Origin: Tolumonas sp008015085
Lineage (GTDB): Bacteria > Pseudomonadota > Gammaproteobacteria > Enterobacterales > Aeromonadaceae
Reading direction: 5' to 3'
NCBI GenBank assembly: GCA_029265125.1
Contig: JAJUJX010000009.1
Location: forward strand, 26,329-90,328
DNA length: 64,000 nucleotides
The notes under the pieces are model-generated. The model searched no databases, was not told the origin of the DNA, and saw only the letters and a program-made list of their open reading frames with translations. Below are positions 52,108-61,165 of the stretch, piece after piece; the first letter of the stretch is position 1; each line of letters begins with the position of its first letter. Position numbers and translations under genes: made by a program.

Positions 52108-52533
52108 ATGAACGTTCAATTAATTACATCTCTGGATGAGGTTGTGCCATTACTGTCTGCTGCTGATTTACCATCTTCAGACCTGGCGGATAAAGACAAT
52201 CTGGTTATGTTTGGTATTTACGATAATAATCGGTTAATTGCATCAGCTGGAATTGAGATGCAGGCAACAACAGGACTACTCCGCTCGGTGGTGGTTAATC
52301 AGACATACCGACATCAGGGAATGGCTAAGTTATTAGTTTCATCTGCAGAACAGTGGGCAAAAGATCATGGGCTAAAAGAGTTATATCTGCTGACGACGAC
52401 AGCCTCCGAGTTTTTTAACGCATTGGGTTATGACGTTGTTGTGCGAAATGAAGTGCCTCAGCAGATAAAGGAGACTACTCAATTCAGCCAGTTGTGTCCT
52501 TGTTCATCATTAGTCATGAATAAACAAATTTGA
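52108..52533 (+). CDS. ArsN2-like GNAT acetyltransferase
   Basis: A 141-residue GNAT-fold acetyltransferase. The segments LLRSVVVNQTYRHQGMAKLL (acetyl-CoA loop), KELYLLTTTASEFFNALGYD and QFSQLCPCSSLVMNK closely follow ArsN2, which acetylates the arsenical antibiotic arsinothricin. ATG 52108 has GAAAGGG upstream. The stop overlaps the start of a ChrA-type gene (TGATG), so the two are co-translated. No arsR, arsB or arsC is present nearby. The ArsN2 link is from resemblance; a different small acceptor substrate is possible. Confidence 0.78.
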   Translation: MNVQLITSLDEVVPLLSAADLPSSDLADKDNLVMFGIYDNNRLIASAGIEMQATTGLLRSVVVNQTYRHQGMAKLLVSSAEQWAKDHGLKELYLLTTTASEFFNALGYDVVVRNEVPQQIKETTQFSQLCPCSSLVMNKQI

Positions 52534-53741
52534 TGTATCAGCAGATGAAAGATATCGATCAGACGTCAAACAATCCATGGGCTGTATTTCTGATATTTCT
52601 CCGCCTCGGCCTAACTTCATTTGGTGGGCCGGTGGCCCATCTGAGCTATTTTCGGGATGAGTTTGTGCTTAGGCGGCGCTGGTTAAGTGAACATAGTTAT
52701 GCTGATCTGGTGGCTCTGTGTCAGTTTCTGCCTGGTCCGGCGAGTAGTCAGGTCGGTATGGCTCTTGGTTTATCCCATTGTGGTTATATCGGTGCGGCAG
52801 TTGCCTGGGCTGGTTTTACCTTGCCATCAGCTATTATGCTGATGTTGTTTGCGTTTGGTATCAGCAGTGAATCGACGGTGATTTCGGCCGGTGCATTACA
52901 TGGATTGAAAGTGGTCGCTGTCGCGGTCGTCGCTCAGGCCGTTTGGGGAATGGCCCGGAATCTTTGTCAGGATGTGTCACGTATTACGATTATGGCTGCG
53001 TCTGCCTGTCTTATGCTTACGCAGCCTTCAGCCTGGGGGCAAGTTGGCGTTATTGGAGTAGCGGCGCTGGCGGGGCGTTTGCTCTTTAAACCGGAATCAG
53101 ATGTCACGCATGAATCTTTTTCTGCCAGTATAAGCCACCGTGCCGGTTTGTTCTGGTTGACGGCATTCGTCGTTATATTGCTTGGGTTGCCGTTTCTGAC
53201 AACGCTGGTTCCTGATCAGACTTTGATGATGACCGACGGTTTCTATCGGGCTGGCGCTCTGGTGTTTGGTGGCGGACATGTTGTTTTGCCGTTACTGCAG
53301 ACGTTAGTTGTTCCTACTGGATGGGTCAGTAACGAGTCTTTTTTGGCTGGGTATGGGGCGGCGCAGGCAGTTCCTGGACCTTTATTTACGTTTGCCGCCT
53401 TTCTGGGCGCATCAATGGATACTGGGCTCCCTAATTGGTTAAATGGGCTGATCGGCCTGTTCGCGGTCTTTGCTCCCTCGTTTTTGCTGGTTGCTGGTGC
53501 GTTGCCATTCTGGGATTCCTTGCGCCGTAATATCGGAATGCAAGCGGCGCTGGCCGGTATCAATGCTGCTGTTGTTGGTTTATTGCTGGCTGCCCTCTAT
53601 CAACCGGTATGGACCAGTGCAATACACGCACCTCAAGACTTTGCTTTTGCGCTGGTAGCTTTTATTGCTTTACTGTTCTGGAATGCGCCACCTTGGGTAG
53701 TTGTTATCATCAGTGGGGTTGTGGGGCACCTGATTTGTTAA
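52533..53741 (+). CDS. chrA: ChrA-type chromate efflux transporter
   Basis: A 402-residue long-chain CHR-family transporter made of two homologous halves. The first half has RLGLTSFGGPVAHLSYFRDE and LCQFLPGPASSQVGMALGLS; the second has RAGALVFGGGHVVLPLLQTL and GYGAAQAVPGPLFTFAAFLG. These are the duplicated FGGP and PGP motifs of ChrA, which exports chromate using the membrane potential. The start ATG overlaps the preceding acetyltransferase stop. A later ATG at 52545 is also possible. No chrB regulator is visible. Confidence 0.92.
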   Translation: MYQQMKDIDQTSNNPWAVFLIFLRLGLTSFGGPVAHLSYFRDEFVLRRRWLSEHSYADLVALCQFLPGPASSQVGMALGLSHCGYIGAAVAWAGFTLPSAIMLMLFAFGISSESTVISAGALHGLKVVAVAVVAQAVWGMARNLCQDVSRITIMAASACLMLTQPSAWGQVGVIGVAALAGRLLFKPESDVTHESFSASISHRAGLFWLTAFVVILLGLPFLTTLVPDQTLMMTDGFYRAGALVFGGGHVVLPLLQTLVVPTGWVSNESFLAGYGAAQAVPGPLFTFAAFLGASMDTGLPNWLNGLIGLFAVFAPSFLLVAGALPFWDSLRRNIGMQAALAGINAAVVGLLLAALYQPVWTSAIHAPQDFAFALVAFIALLFWNAPPWVVVIISGVVGHLIC

Positions 53742-53763
53742 AAATTTGCTAAATTGACATAAG

Positions 53764-53789
53764 GCTGATGACTTTATAACATCATCAGC
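53764..53789 (+). terminator. Hairpin after chrA
   Basis: Inverted repeat GCTGATGA (53764-53771) and TCATCAGC (53782-53789) with a 10-nt loop, 22 bp after the chrA stop. No strong T-run follows. Confidence 0.45.
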
Positions 53790-53941
53790 GCTTAATCACA
53801 TTAAAAGGAATAATGGGCTTATCCCCCCCTCAACAATATGAACGATCCGACTTCCCGAAGTTGTACTGATTATCTGGCATATTTTTCTCATTCTCCAATC
53901 CTGTTCTTATCTCTGGTTATTCCCAGCAAAGGTATTTTTTA

Positions 53942-55255
53942 ATGGAAGTATTAATTCTGTTAGGACTGATTGTTCTGAACGGTGTCTTTGCTATGTCAGA
54001 AATTGCATTGGTCACTGCCCGACGAACCAGGTTACAGAAATTGGCAGCAGATGGTGATAAAGCGGCGGGTACCGCTCTGAAATTAGGCGAAGATCCAACT
54101 CGTTTTCTATCGACTATCCAGATTGGCATTACGTCTATCAGTATCTTAAACGGGATCGTTGGCGAATCGATTCTGGCTGCCCCGTTATCTGTCTGGTTGC
54201 AGTCATTCTCCGTGCCGGAGGCAACAGCCGATATTGCATCGACAGCAATTGTAGTTGTTCTGGTTACCTATGCGTCGATTGTGATTGGTGAATTGGTCCC
54301 TAAACGTATCGGCCAGATGAATCCTGAGCCTATTGCGCGTTTAGTTGCAAGACCGATGCTGGCGCTGGCAACAATTACCCGTCCTTTTGTGTTGTTATTA
54401 ACTGGTTCAACACATGGTTTATTGAAAGTGATGGGGGTTAAACAGCAGGAGCAGTCCAGTGTGACTGAGGAAGAAATCCATGCCATGTTAGATGAAGGTT
54501 CTGAGGCCGGCATCATCGAACAGCATCAGCACACCATGGTTCGTAACGTTTTCCGTTTGGATGATCGTCAGTTAGGTTCATTGATGATCCCGCGTTCCGA
54601 TGTGGTTTGTATTGATATTCAGCTTTCTCATGAAGAAAACCTGCAAAGACTCATCACCTCTGAACATACCCGGTTTCCTGTATGTAATGGCGGATTGGAA
54701 AATGTATTAGGTGTTATTCATGCCAAACAGGCATTGGCTTATACAGTGCAGGGTCAGGTGCCGGATTTTACTGTCGGGTTACAGCCGTGTGTATATGTGC
54801 CTGAAACGTTGACCGGGATGGAGTTGCTGGAACAGTTTCGTGAAAATAATATGCAAATGGCCTTTGTTATTGACGAATATGGTGAGATTGAAGGTCTTGT
54901 CACTTTGCAGGATCTGCTGGAGGCTGTAACAGGTGAATTTACCCCCCGCAATGCAGAAGATGCACTGGCTGTTCAGCGTGAAGATGGTTCATGGTTATTA
55001 GATGGAGCCATCTCGATTCCGGAGATGCGAGACAGGCTGAAGATCCGCAGTGTGCCTGAAGAAGATAAAGGCCGTTATCACACGCTAAGCGGTATGGTGA
55101 TGTTGCTGTTAGGTCGGGTGCCAACCACAGGTAGTATTACAGAGTGGGATGGCTGGCGATTTGAAGTGGTTGATATGGACGGAAAGCGCGTCGATAAAGT
55201 ACTTGTTTCGTCATTAATGCATGATGCCAATGAAACAGAACCCGATAGCCCATAG
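53942..55255 (+). CDS. CNNM/CorC (HlyC) family membrane protein with CBS domains
   Basis: A 437-residue UPF0053-type protein. The N-terminal CNNM (DUF21) membrane domain spans about 1-190 (MEVLILLGLIVLNGVFAMSE, LSTIQIGITSISILNGIVGE, SIVIGELVPKRIGQMNPEPI). Two CBS domains follow (MIPRSDVVCIDIQ, EHTRFPVCNGG, FVIDEYGEIEGLVTLQDLLE), then a C-terminal CorC_HlyC domain (DGAISIPEMRDRL, VEV-like strand RFEVVDMDGKRVDKVLV). Relatives are YtfL, YoaE and PaeA; cation or polyamine export has been proposed for some. It stands alone between chrA and the metal-ATPase gene. A specific substrate cannot be read from the sequence. Confidence 0.9.
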   Translation: MEVLILLGLIVLNGVFAMSEIALVTARRTRLQKLAADGDKAAGTALKLGEDPTRFLSTIQIGITSISILNGIVGESILAAPLSVWLQSFSVPEATADIASTAIVVVLVTYASIVIGELVPKRIGQMNPEPIARLVARPMLALATITRPFVLLLTGSTHGLLKVMGVKQQEQSSVTEEEIHAMLDEGSEAGIIEQHQHTMVRNVFRLDDRQLGSLMIPRSDVVCIDIQLSHEENLQRLITSEHTRFPVCNGGLENVLGVIHAKQALAYTVQGQVPDFTVGLQPCVYVPETLTGMELLEQFRENNMQMAFVIDEYGEIEGLVTLQDLLEAVTGEFTPRNAEDALAVQREDGSWLLDGAISIPEMRDRLKIRSVPEEDKGRYHTLSGMVMLLLGRVPTTGSITEWDGWRFEVVDMDGKRVDKVLVSSLMHDANETEPDSP

Positions 55256-55298
55256 CTCGAGTTACTGCAAAATTAATCCTGAGTAAGACGGATCTATC

Positions 55299-55329
55299 TT
55301 GACTCTGTAGTAACTTCAGGGTGTTGAAT
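55299..55329 (+). promoter_or_regulatory. MerR-family-type promoter of the metal ATPase gene
   Basis: A -35 TTGACT (55299-55304) and a -10 TTGAAT (55324-55329) are separated by 19 bp holding the dyad ACTCTGTAGTAACTTCAGGGT. The over-long spacer with a central dyad is the hallmark of promoters activated by MerR-type metal sensors, and the sequence is very close to CadR/PbrR operators. No such regulator gene is in the window. Confidence 0.78.
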
Positions 55330-55360
55330 GGTTATAACAAGATAATAACGGAAGCGCATC

Positions 55361-57661
55361 ATGACCGGCTGTTGTAACCATTCTGACCATAATAAGCGTG
55401 AAGCTTTGTCTGCAAAATCCGGGATCAAGGCAATAATATCTGCCACTCCAAGAAAAACGAGCGTTATTCAGTCTGATAAACATACGCATGAGTCTCAGAA
55501 TTCATGCGGTTCATGTTGCTCTTCAGCGCCTGTTAGTTTCACAGCTTTAAATGCATCAGAAACGGTCGCTGAAGGTATTCGAACATCGATCCGTATTATG
55601 CAAATGGATTGTCCGGTTGAAGAAAATTTGATCCGTAAGAAACTGGGCAATATGGCGGCAGTGAAACATTTAGAATTCAACCTGATGCAGCGGATCTTAA
55701 TTGTGGTACACGATCCTGATGCGCTGGGGTCTGTATTAACAGCTATTCGTTCATTGGGTTTTGAACCGGAATTACCTGATTCCAGTAATCAACAAATCGC
55801 TCCGGCGACTCCGGCTAAATCATGGTGGCCATTGGTGTTGGCTGGTCTGTTCGCGTTGTCATCAGAAATTGCAGACTGGCTGGCCTTTCCTGAATGGTCT
55901 ACAGCTGCACTGAGCATATTTGCCGTCGCTTTATCAGGTATCTCAACCTATAAAAAAGGCTGGATTGCCGTTCGTAATGGCAATATGAATATTAATGCCC
56001 TGATGAGTGTCGCGGTGACTGGGGCACTACTCATCGGTCAGTGGCCCGAAGCCGCAATGGTTATGGTGCTATTTACTATATCTGAACTAATAGAAGCCAA
56101 ATCACTGGATCGGGCGCGCAATGCGATTGAAGGGCTGCTGAAATTAGTTCCAGAGACGGTAACCGTATCAGAGCAAGATGGAAGCTGGCGTGAAGTTGAG
56201 GCTAGCACAGTGGATATCGGCCGGATCGTACGGGTCAGGCCAGGAGAGCGCATCGGACTGGACGGCAAGATCATCCGCGGCAATTCGAGTGTAAATCAGG
56301 CACCGATCACCGGAGAAAGCCTGCCGGTGGAAAAGGAAGTGGGAGATGCCGTATTCGCAGGAACGATCAATCAATCCGGCTCTTTTGAATACCAGGTGAC
56401 TGCGATTGCCAGCAATACTACCCTCGCCAAAATCATTCATGCAGTCGGGGAGGCACAGGGGAAAAAGGCTCCGACTCAGCGATTTGTTGATAATTTTGCC
56501 CGCATCTATACCCCGACTGTGTTTGTTCTGGCCTTGCTGGTTGCGATATTGCCGCCATTGGTTGTCGGGGGAGATTGGCATAACTGGATCTATAAGGCAC
56601 TGGTATTATTGGTTATTGCTTGTCCTTGTGCTCTGGTGATTTCAACGCCGGTCTCTATTGTCAGTGGGTTAACGGCCGCGGCTCGGCATGGCATTCTGAT
56701 CAAAGGGGGGGTCTATCTGGAGGAAGGTTATAAGCTGTCGTGGCTGGCATTTGATAAAACCGGAACAATCACCCATGGTAAACCGGTACAAACTGATTTT
56801 GAGATTTTGTCAGACATAGATGCTGAATATTGCCTTCGTTTAGCCGTTAGTCTGGCCAATCGAAGTGACCATCCAGTTTCCCGCGCGATCACGGCTGCGA
56901 ATACAACCCAAAATACCTTCATCGAGGTGGAATCGTTTGAGGCGTTTGCTGGGCGGGGTGTGAGCGGGATCATTGATGGGAAAAAATATGTGTTAGGTAA
57001 TCATCGGTTGATCCATGAACAAGGGCTTTGTTCTCCGGAATATGAACGAAAGATAGAAGCGCTTGAACAACAAGGTAAAACCGTCGTATTGCTGGCTGCT
57101 GAGCAACAGATACTTGCTATGTTTGCAGTGGCTGACACAGTGAAAGAAAACAGCCGCATGGCTATCGCTGAACTACACCGGTTAGGTGTAAAAACAGTCA
57201 TGCTGACAGGCGATAATCAGCACACAGCAAATGCTATTGCTCAGCAGGTTGGTATTGATCTGGCCCGGGGCGATTTATTGCCGCAAGATAAGCTGAATGC
57301 AGTTGAGTCACTTGGGCAGGAATGTATTGTTGGTATGGTCGGGGATGGCATTAATGATGCGCCGGCACTGGCTTGCTCGCACATCGGGTTCGCCATGGGG
57401 GCCATGGGAACAGACACCGCGATTGAAACAGCAGATGTGGCACTAATGGATGATGATTTGAACAAGATCCCGGTTTTTGTTCGGCTTTCACGGGCAACGC
57501 ATTCAGTTTTGATCCAGAACATCAGTATGGCGCTGGTTATTAAAAGTACATTTCTGATCCTGACCTTGGCTGGGTTGGGGAGTATGTGGATGGCTGTGTT
57601 TGCCGATGTTGGCGCCAGTTTGCTGGTGGTTGGAAACGGCTTGCGCCTGTTACGTCAATAA
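55361..57661 (+). CDS. zntA: Zn/Cd/Pb-exporting P1B-type ATPase (ZntA/CadA type)
   Basis: Inner-membrane soft-metal efflux ATPase of 766 residues. The N-terminal tail is Cys/His-rich (TGCCNHSDHNKRE, HESQNSCGSCCSSA). A heavy-metal-associated domain follows with MDCPVEENLIRKKL, the variant in which Glu replaces the second Cys. Core motifs are TGESLPVEKEVGD (actuator), ACPCALVISTP (CPC metal-binding helix), FDKTGTITHGKP (phosphorylation), SDHPVSRAI (HP), MLTGDNQHTANAIAQQ and VGDGINDAPALA. The CPC motif and the conserved Lys and Asp in the last helices (VIKSTFLILT, VFADVGASLLVV) fit the Zn/Cd/Pb subgroup. A MerR-type promoter precedes it. GGAAG lies upstream of ATG 55361. Confidence 0.92.
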   Translation: MTGCCNHSDHNKREALSAKSGIKAIISATPRKTSVIQSDKHTHESQNSCGSCCSSAPVSFTALNASETVAEGIRTSIRIMQMDCPVEENLIRKKLGNMAAVKHLEFNLMQRILIVVHDPDALGSVLTAIRSLGFEPELPDSSNQQIAPATPAKSWWPLVLAGLFALSSEIADWLAFPEWSTAALSIFAVALSGISTYKKGWIAVRNGNMNINALMSVAVTGALLIGQWPEAAMVMVLFTISELIEAKSLDRARNAIEGLLKLVPETVTVSEQDGSWREVEASTVDIGRIVRVRPGERIGLDGKIIRGNSSVNQAPITGESLPVEKEVGDAVFAGTINQSGSFEYQVTAIASNTTLAKIIHAVGEAQGKKAPTQRFVDNFARIYTPTVFVLALLVAILPPLVVGGDWHNWIYKALVLLVIACPCALVISTPVSIVSGLTAAARHGILIKGGVYLEEGYKLSWLAFDKTGTITHGKPVQTDFEILSDIDAEYCLRLAVSLANRSDHPVSRAITAANTTQNTFIEVESFEAFAGRGVSGIIDGKKYVLGNHRLIHEQGLCSPEYERKIEALEQQGKTVVLLAAEQQILAMFAVADTVKENSRMAIAELHRLGVKTVMLTGDNQHTANAIAQQVGIDLARGDLLPQDKLNAVESLGQECIVGMVGDGINDAPALACSHIGFAMGAMGTDTAIETADVALMDDDLNKIPVFVRLSRATHSVLIQNISMALVIKSTFLILTLAGLGSMWMAVFADVGASLLVVGNGLRLLRQ

Positions 57662-58028
57662 ATTAGGTAATCCCCCGGCTTTGCCGGGAGATTGTGGCTA
57701 CTTTAATCAGCTGGTAATTGTTGTTCTGCAGTATGAGTAACGTCTATCGGCTGCAGAGCAGCGACATGTTTGCTTTCCAAAACAGCAACGAAAAAGACCG
57801 CGCCAAAGTGCAAGACATGAATGCTTAGAATGTAATGAATAGGTTATTTACTGAAGAATATTCATAAAGCTGAGAAGCAAGCTATATCACCTACCATTAT
57901 GCGGTTTGCTAAATTGGTTTTGGACAAAAGTAATTTAGAGGTACTCTTCTGATTTGGCATGATTAGATGAGAACAAGTATCTTAAACGCTTTCAGTTGTC
58001 TGCGAATTAATTTGGTTCCAATCTAAAA
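57662..58028. other. Intergenic region after the metal ATPase
   Basis: Contains a GC hairpin CCCGGC-TTT-GCCGGG at 57674-57688, the likely end of the ATPase transcript. A short open stretch near 57734 (MSNVYRLQSSDMFAFQNS) is not supported as a gene. The remainder is AT-rich with nothing I can identify. Confidence 0.4.
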
Positions 58029-58060
58029 AAGCCATCTTCAATAATGAAATTGGATGGCTT
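58029..58060 (-). terminator. Intrinsic terminator of the MFS gene
   Basis: Inverted repeat AAGCCATC (58029-58036) and GATGGCTT (58053-58060). Reading on the minus strand, the hairpin is followed by TTTTTTAG. It starts about 20 bp after the MFS stop. Confidence 0.8.
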
Positions 58061-58081
58061 CTGTATGGTTTGACTGACCAA

Positions 58082-59227
58082 TTACGGAAGAACCGTTACT
58101 TTTTTTGCATTTAGGGTTACTAGAACCACTAATCCAGCGAGTAACCAAAACGCTATTGATAAATCGAAAATTTGTGCGAGAAAACCTATAGCTGCGGGGC
58201 CAATGAGTACACCGGCATATCCGAAAGTACTTATCGCTGCAACGGCTAATGGCGGTTGCATGTCTTTTTGAGTGCCACATCTGCGAAATAATACCGGAAC
58301 GATATTTGACGCGCCGATACCAATAAACAGGAATCCAATTAAAGAGAATACCGGTAAAGGAGATACAAGTAATATTACAAACCCAACAACTGCAATAACG
58401 CCTCCGCCTAATAGCACGTTGAGATCACCAAATTTACTGACGATCGCATCTCCAGTTAATCTTCCAATTGTCATGGTGATAGCAAATAACATGTACGCAA
58501 CACCGCCTTGGGTATGACCTACTTTACCAGTGCTGGTAATCAAGAGTGCACCCCAGTCTAAAACCGCACCTTCAACCAAGAACATGGCACTAGCCAATAA
58601 TGCAAGCGTTAGAACTAAGCCCTTGGGAATAATGATTAAAGGCGCTGATTGTTGCGATGTTTTTGAACTTAGAAAACCATTCCATGCACAGACCATACAA
58701 CCAAACATAAACATTGAGCACCCTAAAGCGCTCGTTTTGGCATCTAGTCCGATGGAAAGTAATGCTGTCATTAAAGCAGCACCAATAAAGCCGCCTACAC
58801 TAAATAACCCATGAAAACCTGACATGAGCGGTTTAGGTGAATCTTTTTCAACCTCAACTGCATGTATGTTCATGGCAACATCTAAGAGACCAAGCGAGGC
58901 GCCAAAAAAGAACAAGGTAATCGCTAAACTAGGCGGGGTGTTTATCATTGTTAGCAAGGGGAGACACAAAGAAAGCCCAATACCTCCAGTTAAAATAATT
59001 GGTTTTGCACCAAATCGAGAGGCTAGCATACCGGTTGTCATCATGGCGAACAGCGAACCGATCCCCAGACATAGCAACAAAAGACCAAGATGGCCGTCGT
59101 CGATTGCCAACCTTATTTTAACCAACGGCACTAATGGCGCCCAACATGCGATACCAAATCCCGCGACCAGAAAGGCGATACGTGTTGATAACCTGCTTGC
59201 GGGGGTGTTGCTTATTTCTGAAGTCAT
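58082..59227 (-). CDS. MFS transporter, YbjJ-like
   Basis: A 381-residue major facilitator superfamily protein with about twelve helices. Notable segments are FLVAGFGIACWAPLVPLVKI, RLAIDDGHLGLLLLCLGIGS, MLASRFGAKPIILTGGIGLS and ALDVAMNIHAVEVE-like LLDVAMNIHAVEVE, followed by SGFHGLFSVGGFIGAALM; these are typical of the YbjJ group of putative transporters. The ATG at 59227 has GGATGAAAA before it. It is divergent from an HAD phosphatase related to YbjI, and E. coli ybjJ and ybjI are also neighbours, which supports the assignment. The solute is unknown; by context it may be a sugar or polyol taken up or exported. Confidence 0.82.
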   Translation of the reverse strand: MTSEISNTPASRLSTRIAFLVAGFGIACWAPLVPLVKIRLAIDDGHLGLLLLCLGIGSLFAMMTTGMLASRFGAKPIILTGGIGLSLCLPLLTMINTPPSLAITLFFFGASLGLLDVAMNIHAVEVEKDSPKPLMSGFHGLFSVGGFIGAALMTALLSIGLDAKTSALGCSMFMFGCMVCAWNGFLSSKTSQQSAPLIIIPKGLVLTLALLASAMFLVEGAVLDWGALLITSTGKVGHTQGGVAYMLFAITMTIGRLTGDAIVSKFGDLNVLLGGGVIAVVGFVILLVSPLPVFSLIGFLFIGIGASNIVPVLFRRCGTQKDMQPPLAVAAISTFGYAGVLIGPAAIGFLAQIFDLSIAFWLLAGLVVLVTLNAKKVTVLP

Positions 59228-59311
59228 TTTTCATCCAAACTTATATCGACACTTTTGGGGGGGCATCAACCATCGATGATGACTGTTTTCGGTGAGTATA
59301 CATAAAAGAAA

Positions 59312-59400
59312 ACAAATATGAACATATACGATCAATTATAAACATTATTTATTTTTGTGTATTGACGAATGCGTTCATTTAATTTCATACTAATATGAAA
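59312..59400. promoter_or_regulatory. Divergent promoter with operator-like repeats
   Basis: ACAAATATGAACA at 59312-59324 recurs exactly at 60300-60312 in front of the deoR-type gene. TTTCATA-CTAA-TATGAAA at 59383-59400 is a 7-bp inverted repeat just before the HAD gene. A plausible promoter for the HAD gene is TTGACG (59362) with CATACT (59386), 18 bp apart. These repeats are candidate sites for the DeoR-family regulator. Confidence 0.5.
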
Positions 59401-59425
59401 GCGGTTTCATAGGTAGGAAAACAAA

Positions 59426-60232
59426 GTGATCAAGTTAATTATTACCGATATGGATGGCACCTTCCTGAACAGTCATGGCGATTACAATCGTGAACTTTTT
59501 CAGGATGTTGTGTCGATGATGCGTGAACATGGTGTGAAATTTGCGCCTTGTACCGGCAAACAAGTTGAACGCGTTGAAGAGTTGTTTGGTGAACAGAGTA
59601 AGGATTTCTGGATCTTAGGTGACAGTGCAACACGTATTAAGCACCAAGGAGAGTATATCTATCAGTCGCTCCTCAATAACACACTGGGGCTTGATATCAT
59701 CGGTCAATTAGAAGCGATTGAAGGTTCTCATGTTGTGATTGCCTGCACCCCTGAATTTGCAGCAATCCGACGCGATACCCCCGAGCATTTGCGCACATTG
59801 GTGAGACGTTCATATGCGCAGGTTGAACTGGTCGATGACTACAAAGATATCGAGTCCGACTTTGTTAAAATTACAGTTTATGATGAAAATAAACAGTGCC
59901 CGATAATCCGCCCACAGCTATCAGCGTTTGATGATCATGCTTATATCGTCGTTTCCGAAGCGGCCTGGATTGATATCGCTAACGCGGGTGTTCATAAAGG
60001 AACCACCGTCGAAAGATTGCAATCGATCCTTGGCGCGAGTGAAGCTGAAACCATGGTGTTTGGTGATGGTTTCAATGACATCGAGCTAATGGAACGCGCT
60101 CATTTTAGTTTCGCGATGCGCAATGCTTTCGAAGAAACCAAAGCTGCGGCGAACTTCATTACTCGTTCAAATGATGAAGATGCGGTGATGCACACCATCT
60201 TGCAATTCTTGAATCTGCAAAAAAAATGTTAA
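59426..60232 (+). CDS. HAD-superfamily (Cof/YbjI-type) sugar phosphatase
   Basis: A cytoplasmic phosphatase of 268 residues. HAD motif I is LIITDMDGTFLNSHGDYNRE, motif III Lys lies in the NAGVHKGTTVERLQ region, and motif IV is MVFGDGFNDIELMERAHFSF. A type IIB cap (Cof family) sits between. The best recalled relative is E. coli YbjI, a phosphatase of FMN and sugar phosphates. The start is GTG 59426 with AGGTAGGAAAA upstream. It heads an operon with a DeoR regulator and a PHP phosphatase and is divergent from the YbjJ-like transporter. Confidence 0.88.
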   Translation: MIKLIITDMDGTFLNSHGDYNRELFQDVVSMMREHGVKFAPCTGKQVERVEELFGEQSKDFWILGDSATRIKHQGEYIYQSLLNNTLGLDIIGQLEAIEGSHVVIACTPEFAAIRRDTPEHLRTLVRRSYAQVELVDDYKDIESDFVKITVYDENKQCPIIRPQLSAFDDHAYIVVSEAAWIDIANAGVHKGTTVERLQSILGASEAETMVFGDGFNDIELMERAHFSFAMRNAFEETKAAANFITRSNDEDAVMHTILQFLNLQKKC

Positions 60233-60299
60233 CGGATTCATTCTGAAAGGTGAATAGTCAACGCCCTTCAGTCAAACAAAGTAATAATGTTCTAAATGA

Positions 60300-60325
60300 A
60301 CAAATATGAACAGGTAACGTGTTCA
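60300..60325 (+). promoter_or_regulatory. Operator-like repeats before the deoR-type gene
   Basis: ACAAATATGAACA (60300-60312) is an exact copy of 59312-59324, and TGAACA-N7-TGTTCA (60307-60325) forms an inverted repeat. Together they suggest autoregulation by the DeoR protein encoded next. Confidence 0.5.
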
Positions 60326-60358
60326 TTTATACTGACGCTCAATCGCAATTACTCAAGC

Positions 60359-61135
60359 ATGATCATGGATAAATTTTCGCCCGAAGAACGTCATCAGTTA
60401 ATTCTGAATTTGTTGAACTCTCATAACAAAGTGATGGCAACAGATTTAGCGATACAACTCAGTGCGACCGAAGCAACGATCCGTCGTGATTTGCGTTTTC
60501 TTGCCAATGAGGGGCTGTGTAAAAGAATTCATGGCGGCGCACTTTCTCTGGTTCCGCCAACGGGAACACAAGAACAGCGGTTGGCAAATAATAATAGTGA
60601 GAAACAGGCACTGGCGGTTGCGGCTTTATCCATTATTAAAAAGGAACAGGTACTTTTCCTCGATGCCAGCAGCACCCATATGTTGCTCGCCAGTTTGCTG
60701 CCTAACGATATTGGGCTGACAGTGGTGACCAATAGCCCCGCGATAGCTACCCGCTTACTGGAACGACAACTTATTCGAACCATTCTGATCGGTGGAGAAC
60801 TAAACTATGCCGTCGGTGGTGCCATTGATATTACGGCTGTCGAAGCATTAAATAAATTCCGCTTTGATCTCTGTTTTATGGGGGTTTGTGGCTGGTCATC
60901 TGAAGCCGGATTTAGTGCAATCTACTATCAGGATGCAGAATTTAAGCGTCATGCTGCATCGAAAGCCGGTGCAATCGTCGCGCTGTGTACGGACGATAAA
61001 ATTGAAGCATTAGCACCTTATCCATTTTTACCATCTGAAAGTTTGGATTATTTGATCTGCTCTCCGAATAACTCTGAATTAAAAGAATACTTTTCCCAAT
61101 TAGATTGCACTGTTATTACCAGCAACGCCGTCTGA
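60359..61135 (+). CDS. DeoR-family transcriptional regulator
   Basis: A repressor of about 258 residues. The N-terminal helix-turn-helix reads EERHQLILNLLNSHNKVMAT, DLAIQLSATEATIRRDLRFL, then ANEGLCKRIHGGAL, the standard DeoR signature. The C-terminal sugar-phosphate sensor (DeoRC) shows VLFLDASSTHMLLASLLPND, VVTNSPAIATRLLERQ, TILIGGELNYAVGGAID and DLCFMGVCGWSSEAGFS. I chose ATG 60359, since the open frame from 60296 runs through the operator-like repeats; ATG 60365 is equally possible and neither has a strong ribosome site. It likely regulates the HAD-DeoR-PHP operon and the divergent transporter in response to a phosphorylated metabolite. Confidence 0.88.
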   Translation: MIMDKFSPEERHQLILNLLNSHNKVMATDLAIQLSATEATIRRDLRFLANEGLCKRIHGGALSLVPPTGTQEQRLANNNSEKQALAVAALSIIKKEQVLFLDASSTHMLLASLLPNDIGLTVVTNSPAIATRLLERQLIRTILIGGELNYAVGGAIDITAVEALNKFRFDLCFMGVCGWSSEAGFSAIYYQDAEFKRHAASKAGAIVALCTDDKIEALAPYPFLPSESLDYLICSPNNSELKEYFSQLDCTVITSNAV

Positions 61136-61165
61136 CATATAGCCTTATCCTAAAGGAAAATTTGA

